A stretch of DNA of 64,000 nucleotides from Herpetosiphonaceae bacterium (GCA_036374795.1 DASUTC010000221.1:1-64000), one strand, 5' to 3'. Positions 1-9,244 are shown, counted from the first letter of the stretch. Numbers and translations are program-made. Notes: a model not told the origin generated them from the letters alone.

Positions 1-192
1 GGCTGAGGTGCCGGTCGCGCTCGCAGTGGCGCTGGCTTCGGCAACAATCGTGGTCGACGAGACAGCACCCGATACGCGGGTGGGAACAGTCGCGCTCGGT
101 CCAGGCGAGCCGCCTCCTGAACACGCGGCCAGCCCAATCAGCGCCGCGCCGAGCAGCAGCCTCATGCTGCGATAGTGGTTCAATCCATGCAT
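1..192 (-). CDS. Lipoprotein, N-terminal part (runs off the left edge)
   Basis: The first 64 codons of a leftward gene, starting at ATG 192 with GGAG five bases upstream. The protein begins with a short basic region, a hydrophobic stretch and a lipobox (LIGLAAC, Cys at about residue 24), followed by GGGS and a Ser/Thr/Ala-rich segment. This is a typical lipoprotein signal peptide and low-complexity tether, so the product is probably exported and lipid-anchored. The functional domain lies outside the window, so no function can be named. It was too short to appear among long open frames and was read directly from the complement. Confidence 0.75.
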   Translation of the reverse strand, partial: MHGLNHYRSMRLLLGAALIGLAACSGGGSPGPSATVPTRVSGAVSSTTIVAEASATASATGTSA

Positions 193-306
193 ATGTACTC
201 CTTGCTGCTGCTGACAGCCCGCCATAGCGATCGTACCTCAATCCATAACAAACAATGCTGCTCAAGACCTCATCGTGAGCGGCGTGACGTTTGGGCAAGC
301 CGGACG

Positions 307-1812
307 CTAGCGAACTACGAAGTAGATCACGAACGCCAGCGAGACGATCCACAGCAGCAGCGGCACCTCGCGGGCACGTCCGCTGACCACCCGCAAAAAG
401 ACGTAGGTGATAAAGCCAGCGCCGATGCCATTGGTGATCGAGTAGGTCAGCGGCATGACGATCAGCGTCATCAGCGCCGGAAATCCGTCCAGCAGATCGG
501 TGACATCGATCTCGCGGATCGCGGCGAACATCAAGAAGCCGACGATGATCAGCGCGGGCGCGGTCGCCTCGGCGGGCACCAGGCCCGCAAAGGGCGCGAG
601 CGCGAGCGCCAGCAAAAAGAGCAGGCCCGTCACCACCGAGGCCAGCCCGGTACGCGCGCCTTCCGCCACGCCCGCCGCCGACTCGATGTAGGTTGTCACC
701 GACGAGACGCCGAACAGGCCGCCCATCGCCGCCGCCAGCGAGTCCACCAGCAGCACGCGGTTGGCTCCCGGCAGACGGCCCTCGTCGTCGAGGAATCCGG
801 CCTCCTCGCCCACCCCGACGATCGTGCCCATCGTGTCGAAGAAATCCGAGAGCATCAGCGAGAAGATCACCAGCAGCGCCGCGACCAGGCCCAGGCCCTT
901 GGCGGCGGCCTGCGGGCTATTCAGCACCGTGAAGTTGAAGCCCGCGCCGATCGTGCTGAAGTCGGGCAGCGTGAAGCTGAGCTGAGAAAGATCCGCCGCC
1001 GTCGGCGAGGTGGCCGAGACAGCAGCGCCCGGCACTACCAGCTTGATCACAATCGCGATCAGCGTCGTCAGCAGGATGCCGATCAGCAGCGCCGCCTTGA
1101 CCCGCAGCGACATCAGCCAGAGCGTCAGCAGCAGGCCGGTCAGCGCCAGGATCACCGACAGATTGGCGAATGTACCGAGCGTCACAGGCGTGCCCGGTGT
1201 GCCCAGCCTGACGCCCTGCGCCGCCAACGCGCCGAGCGGCGTCGGCCCGCTGAGCGTGGCGTTGCCCGTCACGGTGATCGTCTCGACCGGCACCCGCACC
1301 AGCCCGGCGTTGACCAGCCCGATAAACAAAATAAACAGGCCGATCCCGACGCTGATCGCCCGCTTGAGCGTGAGCGGCACCGCGTTGAGCACTGCCTCGC
1401 GAAAGCCTGTCAGCATCAGCACGGTGATCAGCACGCCTTCGAGGAAGATCACGCCCATCGCCGCCTGCCAGGATAGCCCGCGCGTCGCAATCAGATCGAA
1501 GGCGACCACTGCGTTCAGGCCGAGGCCGCTGGCCGCCGCAAAGGGATAGTTCGTGTAGAGGCCCATCGCGATCGTCGCGATGGCCGCCGCCAGACAGGTG
1601 GCCGTGACGAGCGCATTGAAGGGCGGGACCACCGGCGGCTGCGCGCCGCCGTTCAGCGTCAGAATGAATGGATTGACGAAAATGATGTAGGCCATCACAA
1701 AAAAGGTTGTGATGCCCCCGACGACCTCCGTCCGCAAATCGGTGTTGCGTTCGGCGAAGCGAAAGTACCGCGCCAGCCACGAAGTGTTTGCTCCACGAGC
1801 AGTGGTACTCAC
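307..1812 (-). CDS. NCS2 family purine permease (AzgA/PbuG-like)
   Basis: A 501-aa integral membrane protein with about 12-14 hydrophobic segments. Family hallmarks are visible: the N-terminal TTFFVMAYIIFVNP region, a YTNYPFAAASGLGLNAVVAF segment near residue 90, a DFFDTMGTIVGVG segment near residue 310 and the following GVSSVTTYIESAAGVAEGAR stretch. AzgA/PbuG proteins import hypoxanthine, guanine or adenine with protons across the inner membrane; the substrate here is inferred only from the family. The start is GTG 1812, because AGGAGG lies at 1818-1823 and the protein then begins just before the conserved N-terminus; longer in-frame starts add an unconserved arginine/proline-rich extension. 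Transcribed away from the small HhH gene at 2061. Confidence 0.88.
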   Translation of the reverse strand: MSTTARGANTSWLARYFRFAERNTDLRTEVVGGITTFFVMAYIIFVNPFILTLNGGAQPPVVPPFNALVTATCLAAAIATIAMGLYTNYPFAAASGLGLNAVVAFDLIATRGLSWQAAMGVIFLEGVLITVLMLTGFREAVLNAVPLTLKRAISVGIGLFILFIGLVNAGLVRVPVETITVTGNATLSGPTPLGALAAQGVRLGTPGTPVTLGTFANLSVILALTGLLLTLWLMSLRVKAALLIGILLTTLIAIVIKLVVPGAAVSATSPTAADLSQLSFTLPDFSTIGAGFNFTVLNSPQAAAKGLGLVAALLVIFSLMLSDFFDTMGTIVGVGEEAGFLDDEGRLPGANRVLLVDSLAAAMGGLFGVSSVTTYIESAAGVAEGARTGLASVVTGLLFLLALALAPFAGLVPAEATAPALIIVGFLMFAAIREIDVTDLLDGFPALMTLIVMPLTYSITNGIGAGFITYVFLRVVSGRAREVPLLLWIVSLAFVIYFVVR

Positions 1813-1997
1813 CGGGACCTCCTCAAGCCAATATGACGAATCAGTTGAGATGGATGGCCGTACATATGGAGAGCGCCCCGGTCGTCGCCGAGGCTGCCCG
1901 CATTCGATCCCGAACACTGCGGTGGTGTGGGTGCCGGGATGTGCGATTATAGCATGAGTTTGACAGCAGCCAGGCGACAGCGCTGCGCAACGTCGGC

Positions 1998-2016
1998 TGT
2001 GACGGTATCTGTCACA
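1998..2016. promoter_or_regulatory. Inverted repeat, possible operator
   Basis: TGTGAC and GTCACA arms separated by 7 bp lie in the 248-bp gap between the divergent permease and the HhH gene. The arms are perfect but the spacing (TGTGA-N9-TCACA) differs from the CRP site, so a different dimeric regulator is more likely. A TATAGT hexamer follows at 2026-2031 on the plus strand. The regulator is unknown. Confidence 0.35.
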
Positions 2017-2060
2017 CAGCGGATCTATAGTGCGACACAACCAATAGGGGAGGAAGCGCC

Positions 2061-2291
2061 ATGGGTAGCAAACAGCAAGTTCAGCAGGAAAGCAACCTGC
2101 CGCCTGGGCTTGCCAGGCCCGCGCAGCGGGCACTCGCCGGAGCGGGCTACTGGCGGCTGGAGCAGCTAGCGGAGATCAGCGCAGCCGACCTCAAGCAGCT
2201 CCACGGGATCGGCCCGAAGGCGCTCGATCAGCTTCGCCGCGCCCTGGGCGAGCACGGCCTGTCGTTCGCCGACGAGCGAAGCAAGCAGTAG
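2061..2291 (+). CDS. Small helix-hairpin-helix (RNA polymerase alpha-CTD-like) protein
   Basis: A 76-aa protein starting at ATG 2061 with AGGGGAGGAAG just upstream. The sequence contains LPPGLARPAQRALAGAGY, then LAEISAADLKQLHGIGPKAL, a pattern of two short helices ending in an HGIGPKA hairpin. This is the layout of the helix-hairpin-helix in the alpha-subunit C-terminal domain of RNA polymerase and of many small stand-alone DNA-binding proteins. It probably binds DNA non-specifically. Residues after 65 are charged and probably disordered. No partner gene is obvious; it is followed by a low-complexity intergenic tract and the DUF2277 gene. Confidence 0.75.
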   Translation: MGSKQQVQQESNLPPGLARPAQRALAGAGYWRLEQLAEISAADLKQLHGIGPKALDQLRRALGEHGLSFADERSKQ

Positions 2292-2432
2292 CAAGGGAAA
2301 AAACAAAGAACAAAGGAACAAGAGAACAAGAGAACAAGAGAACCAAGACGCGGGTGCCCTGTGGGCATGGGCACTCGGAACCGAGAACCGAGAACTGATA
2401 ACCGAGAACTCATAACCGGAAACTTGAAACTT
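2292..2432. repeat. Composite intergenic repeat (AAGAACAAGAG tract with GGGTGC hairpin)
   Basis: Purine/C-rich tandem-like tract built from GAACAAGA and ACCGAGAACTGA units, interrupted at about 2351-2379 by CGGGTGCC...GGGCATGGGCAC. Read on the minus strand this interruption matches the hairpin copies at 14171 and 44098 (shared ATGCCCA and GGGCACCCGCG). One of several dispersed copies in the window. Confidence 0.7.
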
Positions 2433-2442
2433 AGGAGTGCAT

Positions 2443-2712
2443 ATGTGTAGAAATATCAAGACGCTTTTCAACTTCGAGCCACCCGTGACCGATGAAGAGA
2501 TTCGTGCCGCCGCATTACAATTCGTGCGCAAGGTCAGCGGCTTCAACACACCATCGAAAGCCAACGAAGCCACATTTCTTGCCGCCGTCGACGAAATCGC
2601 AGCCGTCGCCGACAACCTGCTCCGCTCGCTCCAGACGAACGCGCCGCCCAGGAATCGCGAAGACGAGGCGGTCAAGGCACGAGCACGCGCCGCTCGACGG
2701 TTTTCCGAGTGA
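2443..2712 (+). CDS. DUF2277 family protein
   Basis: An 89-aa cytoplasmic protein beginning MCRNIKTLFNFEPPVTDEEI, which is the conserved start of the DUF2277 family; the family continues with the AALQFVRKVSGFNTPSKAN and DEIAAVADNLLRSL segments seen here. Function is not known for this family. ATG 2443 is chosen over a GTG six bases upstream because AGGAG (2433-2437) sits five bases before it. The length is normal for the family. It stands alone between a composite repeat and a convergent regulator gene. Confidence 0.85.
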   Translation: MCRNIKTLFNFEPPVTDEEIRAAALQFVRKVSGFNTPSKANEATFLAAVDEIAAVADNLLRSLQTNAPPRNREDEAVKARARAARRFSE

Positions 2713-2795
2713 CGGCTTGCCTTAAACGTTGAAAGCCAGGGTAACACCCTGACCTCAAACGTGTATCCGGCTGCCTGTATGATGGAGCAGCGCTG

Positions 2796-3815
2796 CTAGA
2801 CTGGGACGATCCGCAGGCCGCGCTGGTGCAGGGCGTAGGCCACGCCCGCCTGGAGATCGGAGCGGGTAATAATGCCGCTGAGATCGGCGCCGAGCTGCAC
2901 AAGCGTCTGCGCAACCTCCGGCCTGATCCCAACCAGCATACACTGCGCGCCCAGCAATCGTGCCGCATGCGTCACCTGGAGGATATGGTTGGCAACGCCG
3001 GTATCCATCACGGGCACGCCCGTGACATCAAGGATCACCACCGAGGAATGCTCGCGCTGAATGCTGGTCAGCACCGCCTCCATCAGTTGACCGGCCCGCC
3101 CGGTATCGATGTTGCCGACGAGCGGCAAGACGAGGATACCATCGTAGACCGGAATTGCCGGAGTGGATAGCTCGCGCACGGTTTCGAGCAAGCGCTGCTG
3201 TGCCAGCGAGGCTGCCTCAAGCGCCGCGAACTGGCGCTCTCGCTCGTTGTCGGACCTGATCCGAGTGAGCGCCGAGGTGAGTTGCATACCGAAGAGGCTC
3301 AGCAGCGTCAGCTCCTCGTCGGGCTGCATCTTCTCATTCGTCCCCACGGCGATAATCCCCAGCACCTCGGAGGCCGTTCCAAACGGCACCTGCACCGCCG
3401 ACCGCAGGCTGGTGCCGCGTGCCTCATCGCCCCAGCCCTCGCCCTCGGCTACTGCCACCGCATCGATCACGACATTGGGCTTGCCCGTCACGGCCACGCG
3501 CACCAGATCGTGCGGCGAGTCGAGCGGAAACGAGAGCGTTGTTGGAGTATCATCCTGCATACCAATGCCAGCACCGGCGCGGCCACGCAGCAGATGCGCC
3601 GCTCGGTCGATCGTGGGAATCCAGGCATTCGCATAGCCGACTTGCGAGACAAGCCCTCTGGCAGTGATCTGGAACGCTTGATCTTCCGTCTCTGCCCGCA
3701 TCAACTCTTCGCCGATGCGATAGAGCGCGACGACCCGGTTGAGCGGCACACGCACATCACCTGTCGTGGTTAACGGACTAGGCAACAAAGACATAGGCGA
3801 CGTAGAAATTGTCAC
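2796..3815 (-). CDS. GAF-STAS domain regulator (RsbR-like)
   Basis: A 339-aa soluble protein. Residues about 20-195 have the features of a GAF sensor domain (RIGEELMRAETEDQAFQITA; later SAVQVPFGTASEVLGIIAVG); about 210-330 form a STAS domain with the strand-loop pattern PVYDGILVLPLVGNIDTGRA, then VVILDVTGVPVMDT and LLGAQCMLVGIRPEVAQTLV. This matches the output module of RsbR/RsbS stressosome proteins, where the Ser/Thr of the VPVMDT loop is the usual phosphorylation site. It probably relays a small-molecule or redox signal by partner switching; no kinase or phosphatase partner lies next to it. GTG 3815 is preferred because GGAGG lies five bases upstream. A TTG 12 bases further out has no such site. 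Confidence 0.8.
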   Translation of the reverse strand: MTISTSPMSLLPSPLTTTGDVRVPLNRVVALYRIGEELMRAETEDQAFQITARGLVSQVGYANAWIPTIDRAAHLLRGRAGAGIGMQDDTPTTLSFPLDSPHDLVRVAVTGKPNVVIDAVAVAEGEGWGDEARGTSLRSAVQVPFGTASEVLGIIAVGTNEKMQPDEELTLLSLFGMQLTSALTRIRSDNERERQFAALEAASLAQQRLLETVRELSTPAIPVYDGILVLPLVGNIDTGRAGQLMEAVLTSIQREHSSVVILDVTGVPVMDTGVANHILQVTHAARLLGAQCMLVGIRPEVAQTLVQLGADLSGIITRSDLQAGVAYALHQRGLRIVPV

Positions 3816-3936
3816 GGAAGCCTCCAAAGGGACTCCAGAAGTGGGATCATTGTACTCGACGCGCTACCCGATGTACAGCCTTGCTTAATCCTGAGCCATG
3901 ATAGGTATTTCGGCGGTAGCATGATGGATAGCATTG

Positions 3937-3945
3937 TGGTATAAT
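3937..3945 (+). promoter_or_regulatory. Extended -10 promoter upstream of typA
   Basis: TGGTATAAT is a perfect extended -10 element (TGN plus TATAAT at 3940-3945). No good -35 is present at 16-18 bp, as expected for this promoter class. Transcription would start near 3952, giving a leader of about 137 nt before typA. Confidence 0.7.
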
Positions 3946-3988
3946 ACCAGCCGGCAGCGAGAAGCTGCCCATCTTTGTGCCTTACTGT

Positions 3989-4013
3989 CTCGGCCAGCGC
4001 GCCGAGTTTTTTT
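3989..4013 (+). terminator. Intrinsic terminator or attenuator in the typA leader
   Basis: CTCGGC (3989-3994) and GCCGAG (4001-4006) form a 6-bp G+C-rich stem with a 6-nt loop, followed directly by seven T residues (4007-4013). It lies between the promoter at 3937 and the typA start at 4089, so it either attenuates typA or ends a roughly 60-nt RNA. Confidence 0.7.
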
Positions 4014-4088
4014 ATGATATGTGTGCGGGTTCGTACTGCTCTGCTGTACCTGAGCGCCCGGACACGTGCCACTGGTAGCAGCAACAGC

Positions 4089-5915
4089 ATGCAACGGACA
4101 GACATTCGCAACATCGCCATTATCGCCCACGTCGACCACGGCAAGACTACGCTGGTCGATGCGATGCTCAAACAAAGCCGAATTTTCCGCGAAAATCAAC
4201 AGGTTGCCGAGCGAGTGCTCGACTCGAACGCGCTTGAGCGCGAGCGCGGCATCACGATTCTGGCAAAGAATACCGCGATCTCGTATCGCGATGTCAAGAT
4301 TAATATCGTGGACACGCCCGGACACGCCGATTTCGGCGGCGAGGTCGAGCGCGTCATGAACATGGTCGACGGCGTGCTGCTGCTGGTCGATGCGGTCGAG
4401 GGGCCGATGCCGCAGACCAAGTTCGTGCTGCGGCAGGCGTTGCAGCGCGGCCTGAGGGCGATCGTCGTCGTCAACAAGATTGACCGGGCCAATGCGCGGC
4501 CCAATCATGTGATCAACGCGACCTTCGACCTGTTTATCGACCTGGGCGCAACCGAGGAGCAGGCCGAGTTCCCGATCATCTACACCAACGCCCTCACCGG
4601 CGCGTCGGGCCTGGACCACACGGCGATGACCGCGACGCTGGAGCCGCTCTTCGAGAAAATCCTGTCGGAGCTGCCCGGCCCGACTGTCGATCTGGCTGGC
4701 CTGACACAGATGCAGGCGACGCTGCTTGGCTACGACGACTACAAAGGCAAGATCGTGATCGGTCGGCTCAACAGCGGCACGATCCGCCGCAACCAGAGCG
4801 TGACCTGCATCAAGAACGACGGCTCGACGCTGTCGTTGAAGGTGGCGCAGGTCTTTACCCACCAGGGCTTGCAGCGGATCGAGGTGGAAGAGGCGCAGGC
4901 CGGCGACATCGTGGCTCTGACCGGCCTGGCTGATGTCGGCATCGGCGACACGATTACCGATCCCAACGATCCGCGCCCGCTGCCGCCGATCAAGGTCGAG
5001 GAGCCGACCGTGCGCATGACCTTCGGCGTGAACACCAGCCCGTTCTCAGGCCGCGAGGGCACGTATGTCACGTCGCGCAAGATCCGCGAGCGGCTGTATC
5101 AGGAGGTCGAGCGCGACGTTGCGCTGCGCGTCGCCGACACCGACTCGGCTGAGACGTTTCTGGTAGCGGGCCGTGGCGAGCTGCACCTTGGCATTTTGAT
5201 CGAGAACATGCGCCGCGAAGGCTACGAGTTTCAGGTCAGCAAGCCCGAAGTGATCTTGAAAGAGATCGACGGCAAGCTGCACGAGCCGGTCGAGCTGGTC
5301 GAGATCGAGGTCAGCAGCACCTACCAGGGCGTGGTCGTCGAGCTGATGGGCCAGCGCAAAGGACAGATGCGCGACATGAAGATCCGCGAGGACGGCAGCG
5401 TCCACTACGTCTATCTCGTGCCGACGCGCGGCCTGCTCGGCTTCCGGCAGCAATTCCTGACCTCGACGCGCGGCGAGGGGATTATGAACTCGCTGCTGGC
5501 GGGCTACGAGCCGTACGCGGGCGAGATTCAGACCCGCAGCAACGGCTCGCTGATCGCCTGGGAGCCAGGCACGGCGACGACATACGGCCTGCACGCAGCG
5601 CAGGAGCGCGGCCAGCTCTTCATCGCGGCGGGCACCGAGGTGTACGAGGGCATGATCATCGGCCAGCATATCCGCGAGAGCGATCTTGAGGTCAACGTGT
5701 GCCGCAAGAAGCACCTGACCAACATTCGCAACTCCGGCAGCGAGGAGGCGCTCCGCCTCGAAACGCCGCGCGATCTCTCGCTCGACGACGCGATCGAGTA
5801 CCTGGCAGAGGACGAGCTGCTGGAGGTCACGCCCGAAGCCTTCCGGCTGCGCAAGCGGCTGCTCTCCAAGCACGACCGCAGCCGCCAGGCGAGCATCACC
5901 AAGCAGCGGGGATAG
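4089..5915 (+). CDS. typA: Ribosome-associated translational GTPase TypA/BipA
   Basis: A 608-aa GTPase of the EF-G/LepA superfamily, the usual TypA length. The G domain opens with [20 protein letters not shown] (G1) close to the start, then RGITILAKN (G2), [15 protein letters not shown] (G3), NKIDR (G4). The middle has the domain-2 barrel and the C-terminal half has TypA-specific segments such as [11 protein letters not shown] and [11 protein letters not shown]. TypA binds 70S ribosomes and helps 50S assembly and growth at low temperature or under stress. ATG 4089 is chosen because the upstream in-frame sequence (from 3975) overlaps the terminator and is not conserved; no clear Shine-Dalgarno precedes it. 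Convergent with the aldehyde dehydrogenase. Confidence 0.96.
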   Translation: MQRTDIRNIAIIAHVDHGKTTLVDAMLKQSRIFRENQQVAERVLDSNALERERGITILAKNTAISYRDVKINIVDTPGHADFGGEVERVMNMVDGVLLLVDAVEGPMPQTKFVLRQALQRGLRAIVVVNKIDRANARPNHVINATFDLFIDLGATEEQAEFPIIYTNALTGASGLDHTAMTATLEPLFEKILSELPGPTVDLAGLTQMQATLLGYDDYKGKIVIGRLNSGTIRRNQSVTCIKNDGSTLSLKVAQVFTHQGLQRIEVEEAQAGDIVALTGLADVGIGDTITDPNDPRPLPPIKVEEPTVRMTFGVNTSPFSGREGTYVTSRKIRERLYQEVERDVALRVADTDSAETFLVAGRGELHLGILIENMRREGYEFQVSKPEVILKEIDGKLHEPVELVEIEVSSTYQGVVVELMGQRKGQMRDMKIREDGSVHYVYLVPTRGLLGFRQQFLTSTRGEGIMNSLLAGYEPYAGEIQTRSNGSLIAWEPGTATTYGLHAAQERGQLFIAAGTEVYEGMIIGQHIRESDLEVNVCRKKHLTNIRNSGSEEALRLETPRDLSLDDAIEYLAEDELLEVTPEAFRLRKRLLSKHDRSRQASITKQRG

Positions 5916-5917
5916 GG

Positions 5918-6058
5918 GCAAGAACAAAGAACCAAGAACAGGCACACAAAGAACCAAGAACTGGGAAGCTTATTCCTTCAGTTCTTGGTTCTTGACGTTC
6001 ATCACAAAAGATTAAGAGCTAAAAGGTTAATCTTTTGTTCTTTGTTCCCTTGTTCTTT
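5918..6058. repeat. Low-complexity tract with two long hairpins (bidirectional terminator region)
   Basis: Built from AAGAACCAAGAAC-like units. Two perfect stems are present: AAGAACCAAGAACTG (5949-5963) with its complement at 5979-5993 (15 bp), and ACAAAAGATTAA (6004-6015) with its complement at 6027-6038 (12 bp). It separates the convergent typA and aldehyde dehydrogenase genes and probably ends transcription from both sides. Confidence 0.75.
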
Positions 6059-6059
6059 G

Positions 6060-7556
6060 TTACTCCGCGTTATCGATCTGCGCGCGCTGGAGGCCGCCGC
6101 TGAAGTCAACATAGATCGACTTCCACTCGCAGAACACGTCGAGCGCCTGCACGCCGCCCTCGCGGTGGCCGTTGCCGGTGGCCTTGGTGCCGCCGAAGGG
6201 CAGGTGAATCTCCGCGCCGATCGTCGGGGCGTTGACGTACACGATGCCGGTGTCGAGATCGCGCATGGCGCGGAACGCCTTGTTCACATCGCGGGTGTAG
6301 ATCGACGACGACAGGCCATACTTGACGCCGTTGGCGACGTCGATCGCCTCGTCCAGGCTATCGACCGGGATGATCGCCGTGACGGGGCCGAAGATCTCCT
6401 CCTGCGCGATGCGCATCGTCGCCTTTACATTGCCGAAGATCGTCGGCTGGTGGAAGTAGCCGTGCTGGTACTGGCCCTCGGTCAGGCGCTCGCCGCCGGT
6501 GACGACCGTCGCGCCCTCTTGCTTGCCAACCTGAACGTAGTCGCAGACGATCTCATACTGATCGGCGTTGATCGACGGCCCCATCGTGACGCCCTCGTCC
6601 AGCCCGTTGCCGATGTTGATCGTCTCGGCCTTCGCGGCTAGCTTGCGGCCAAGCTCATCCGCCACGGCGCGATGGGCGATCAGCCGCGACGACGCGGTGC
6701 AGCGCTGGCCGGTGGTGCCGAACGCGCCCCAGACCACGCCCTCGACCACCAGATCGATGTCGGCGTCGTCCATGACGATGATACCGTTCTTGCCGCCCAT
6801 CTCCAGCGAGATATGCTTCATTGTCTCGGCGGCGACCTTGGTGATATGGTGGCCCACAGCGGTCGATCCGGTGAACGACAACACCTTAACGTCGGGATGG
6901 CGCACCAGCGGCTCGCCCGCCTCCGGCCCAAAGCCGGTGACGATGTTGACCACGCCGGGCGGCACCCCCGCGTCGACCAGGCACTGCACGAAGTTATAGG
7001 TCGACAGCGGCGCGTCCTCGGCGGGCTTGATCACCACCGTGTTGCCCAGGATCAGCGCGGGCAGGATCTTCCACGACGGGATCGCCATCGGAAAATTCCA
7101 GGGCGTGATCAGGCCGCAGACGCCCAGCGGCACGCGCACGCTCATCTGGAACTTGTTGGGCATCTCCGAGGGCGTCGTCTGGCCGTAGAGCCGGCGGCCC
7201 TCGCCCGCGATGAAGTAGAGCATGTCGATCGCTTCCTGCACGTCGCCGCGCGCCTCGGTCAGGATCTTGCCCATCTCGCGGGTCATATCGCGGGCGCACT
7301 GCTCTTTGCGCTGGCGCAGCAGCTCAGCCGCCTTGAAGAGGATCTCGCCGCGCTTGGGAGCCGGAGTCAAGCGCCAGCCCTCGTACGCGGCCTTGGCAGC
7401 CTGGACAGCGGCGTCTATGTCCTCGGCGTTCGAGTGCTGGAACACGCCGACGATCTCGCGGGTATCGGCTGGATTGGTGCTTTCATACGTCTGGCCGGTG
7501 ACACTGGCGACCCACTCGCCGCCAATGAAGTTTTTGTAGGTCTGAGGCTCGGACAT
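6060..7556 (-). CDS. NAD(P)-dependent aldehyde dehydrogenase (KGSADH/YcbD-like)
   Basis: A 498-aa ALDH superfamily enzyme of full length. The catalytic Cys is C286 in [12 protein letters not shown], the general base is E252 in LEMGGKN, the cofactor-binding loop FTGSTAVG lies at 228-235, and the PWNFP motif is at 152-156. The overall pattern, including the ending [20 protein letters not shown], resembles the alpha-ketoglutarate semialdehyde dehydrogenase (YcbD-like) branch, but substrate cannot be settled from sequence. It oxidises an aldehyde to an acid with NAD(P) in the cytosol. ATG 7556 follows AGGAGG (7563-7568); the 12 extra codons of a longer frame are not conserved. An extended -10 promoter lies at 7595-7603. 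Confidence 0.92.
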   Translation of the reverse strand: MSEPQTYKNFIGGEWVASVTGQTYESTNPADTREIVGVFQHSNAEDIDAAVQAAKAAYEGWRLTPAPKRGEILFKAAELLRQRKEQCARDMTREMGKILTEARGDVQEAIDMLYFIAGEGRRLYGQTTPSEMPNKFQMSVRVPLGVCGLITPWNFPMAIPSWKILPALILGNTVVIKPAEDAPLSTYNFVQCLVDAGVPPGVVNIVTGFGPEAGEPLVRHPDVKVLSFTGSTAVGHHITKVAAETMKHISLEMGGKNGIIVMDDADIDLVVEGVVWGAFGTTGQRCTASSRLIAHRAVADELGRKLAAKAETINIGNGLDEGVTMGPSINADQYEIVCDYVQVGKQEGATVVTGGERLTEGQYQHGYFHQPTIFGNVKATMRIAQEEIFGPVTAIIPVDSLDEAIDVANGVKYGLSSSIYTRDVNKAFRAMRDLDTGIVYVNAPTIGAEIHLPFGGTKATGNGHREGGVQALDVFCEWKSIYVDFSGGLQRAQIDNAE

Positions 7557-7594
7557 CAGTGTCCTCCTTATGAGAAACGATGCAGCAGGCAACG

Positions 7595-7603
7595 ATTATA
7601 GCA
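7595..7603 (-). promoter_or_regulatory. Extended -10 promoter of the aldehyde dehydrogenase gene
   Basis: On the minus strand this reads TGCTATAAT. The -35 region is poor. Transcription would start near 7588, about 30 nt before the start codon at 7556. Confidence 0.6.
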
Positions 7604-7745
7604 CGGGTTATGCGCGAATTGGTATTGCGAAACAGCCTGTGAGCAGGCTCATCGGCCACGCCTGCCCGATCACGGTCCCGCCTCCGATCGGCTAAAGATC
7701 CCCCGCGCAAACCATATTGCGTCGGGCACCAGATAGCCGAGCGTT

Positions 7746-7754
7746 TGCTATACT
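7746..7754 (+). promoter_or_regulatory. Extended -10 promoter of the membrane protein gene
   Basis: TGCTATACT with no recognisable -35; predicted start near 7761, 60 nt before the gene at 7821. Confidence 0.55.
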
Positions 7755-7820
7755 CTCCCACGCACCGCGCCGACGTGCGCGGATCTGCGCTACTCCTCAT
7801 GCCTCACAAGGAGCCGATGC

Positions 7821-8714
7821 ATGCTGCAATCCTACCGTCCGAGCAACCGCGTTCCACCGCGCGGCATCTTCTTCCTCCTGCTCGCCATCGTCTGTGGCGG
7901 TTTTATCTGCGGGCTGATCGCCTTTACCGTCGCGCAGCTCTTCTGGTTGATTCTGCTTTTTCCGATCGGGCTGGGCTTGATGGTCGGCGGTATTCTCTCC
8001 AAGCTGATTGCCACGCAGAACATTCGCAGCCCGCTTGCCAGCGCCGTCAGCGCCCTGCTGATGGGACTGGTGCTCTACGCGACGTTTCATCTTCTTGCGT
8101 ACCAATCCTTTCGCTGGGAAGTTGCCCAGATCTTTGTCGAGCGTGAGGGGCCGATGGACAGCGCGCTTCAGGAAGAGATGATCGATCTGGTCCTGACCGA
8201 GGAAACCGGCTTTAGCGGCTTCTTCGGCTACCTCAAGCTTCAGGCGCAGGAAGGCATCTCGATCGGCAGAGTGGGCTCGACAAATCCGATCACGCTCAAC
8301 GAGCCGCTGACCTGGCTCTACTGGCTGCTCGAAGCAGGCTTGATCGTCGGCTTTGCGACGGGCACTGCGGTGTCGAGCGCGAAAAAGCCGTTTTGCGAGC
8401 TATGCCAGAGCTGGTATCGCAGCAGCGAGCATCTGGGCAGCGTCGCGATGAGTAACGCCGCGCAGTTCATGGAGCTGGTGAGAGCAGGCAACATGCAGCC
8501 CGCAGGCGCGCTGCTCGTCGGCAGCGGCACGCCGACACCGAGCCTGGAAGTATACATCCAGCGCTGCCTCCACGACTCCGAGCACAATTCGGTGCTGGCG
8601 GTGCGCGAGATGTCGCTCAATCGCAAAGGACAGACGCAGTTCAAAGAGGTGTTGCAGGGGATGATCGCGCCCCACGAGGCGGCAGCGCTCAAGCCTGCCG
8701 ATGCGACAAGCTAA
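7821..8714 (+). CDS. Membrane protein of unknown function with a cytosolic C-terminal domain
   Basis: A 297-aa protein not assigned to a family. Two or three membrane helices lie in residues 15-95 (for example FFLLLAIVCGGFICGLIAF and ASAVSALLMGLVLYATFHLL) and another at about 165-185 (WLYWLLEAGLIVGFATG). Between them is a 65-residue soluble loop. After the last helix a CELCQSW motif is followed by a helical domain with the segment AVREMSLNRKGQTQFKEVLQ at the C-terminus. The architecture is seen as a CxxC-containing membrane protein; a sensing or scaffolding role would be a guess. ATG 7821 has AAGGAG upstream. Followed by the DinB-like gene 44 bp downstream, possibly in the same transcript. 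Confidence 0.6.
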   Translation: MLQSYRPSNRVPPRGIFFLLLAIVCGGFICGLIAFTVAQLFWLILLFPIGLGLMVGGILSKLIATQNIRSPLASAVSALLMGLVLYATFHLLAYQSFRWEVAQIFVEREGPMDSALQEEMIDLVLTEETGFSGFFGYLKLQAQEGISIGRVGSTNPITLNEPLTWLYWLLEAGLIVGFATGTAVSSAKKPFCELCQSWYRSSEHLGSVAMSNAAQFMELVRAGNMQPAGALLVGSGTPTPSLEVYIQRCLHDSEHNSVLAVREMSLNRKGQTQFKEVLQGMIAPHEAAALKPADATS

Positions 8715-8758
8715 AACACCGATTACGCATCGCGCATGAATCACATAAGGGAGGCATC

Positions 8759-9244
8759 GTGACTACACCCGAACTCACGCGGCGGCACGTCCACCAGCGG
8801 CTGCATGACACCTATCAGGCGTTTATATCCTGCACCACAGGCCTATCGGAGGCGGATCTTGATGCCCTGGCGATCACGTCGGAGTGGAGCGCCCTCGATA
8901 TTCTGCGCCACCTCAGCGTATGGGGTGAGCTGAGCGCTCGCACGCTAGCCAACTGGCACGGCCAGCAGAACTGGGTGCTGCGCAGCGCCGTGCTGGACGA
9001 TTTCAATGCGGAGATGGTCGCTGAGCGCGCGGATAAGCACCTGAACGAGGTCGTCGATCACATTCTGGCCGCCTACGGACAGTACGCCTCGACGCTGCTG
9101 GAATGCTCCGATGAAGAGCTCCAGGAGCGCACAATCGCGCCGTGGGATGAGGATCTGAACCGGATGGAGCTGATCTACGGTATTTTAGCCCACGATCTGC
9201 ATCACTTGCGAGAGATCCAGAAGTTCCGCAGCCAGAGCGCGTAG
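8759..9244 (+). CDS. DinB/ClbS-like four-helix bundle protein
   Basis: A 161-aa protein with the DinB-superfamily pattern: a first helix TRRHVHQRLHDTYQAFISC, then WSALDILRHLSVWGE, and near the end YGILAHDLHHLREIQKFR. The conserved histidines (H in RHLS, H in AHDLHH) are those that bind a metal in DinB/DfsB enzymes. The family includes mycothiol- or bacillithiol-dependent transferases and the cyclopropane hydrolase ClbS, but most members are uncharacterised. GTG 8759 is used because GGGAGG lies just upstream. It follows the membrane protein on the same strand. Confidence 0.75.
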   Translation: MTTPELTRRHVHQRLHDTYQAFISCTTGLSEADLDALAITSEWSALDILRHLSVWGELSARTLANWHGQQNWVLRSAVLDDFNAEMVAERADKHLNEVVDHILAAYGQYASTLLECSDEELQERTIAPWDEDLNRMELIYGILAHDLHHLREIQKFRSQSA

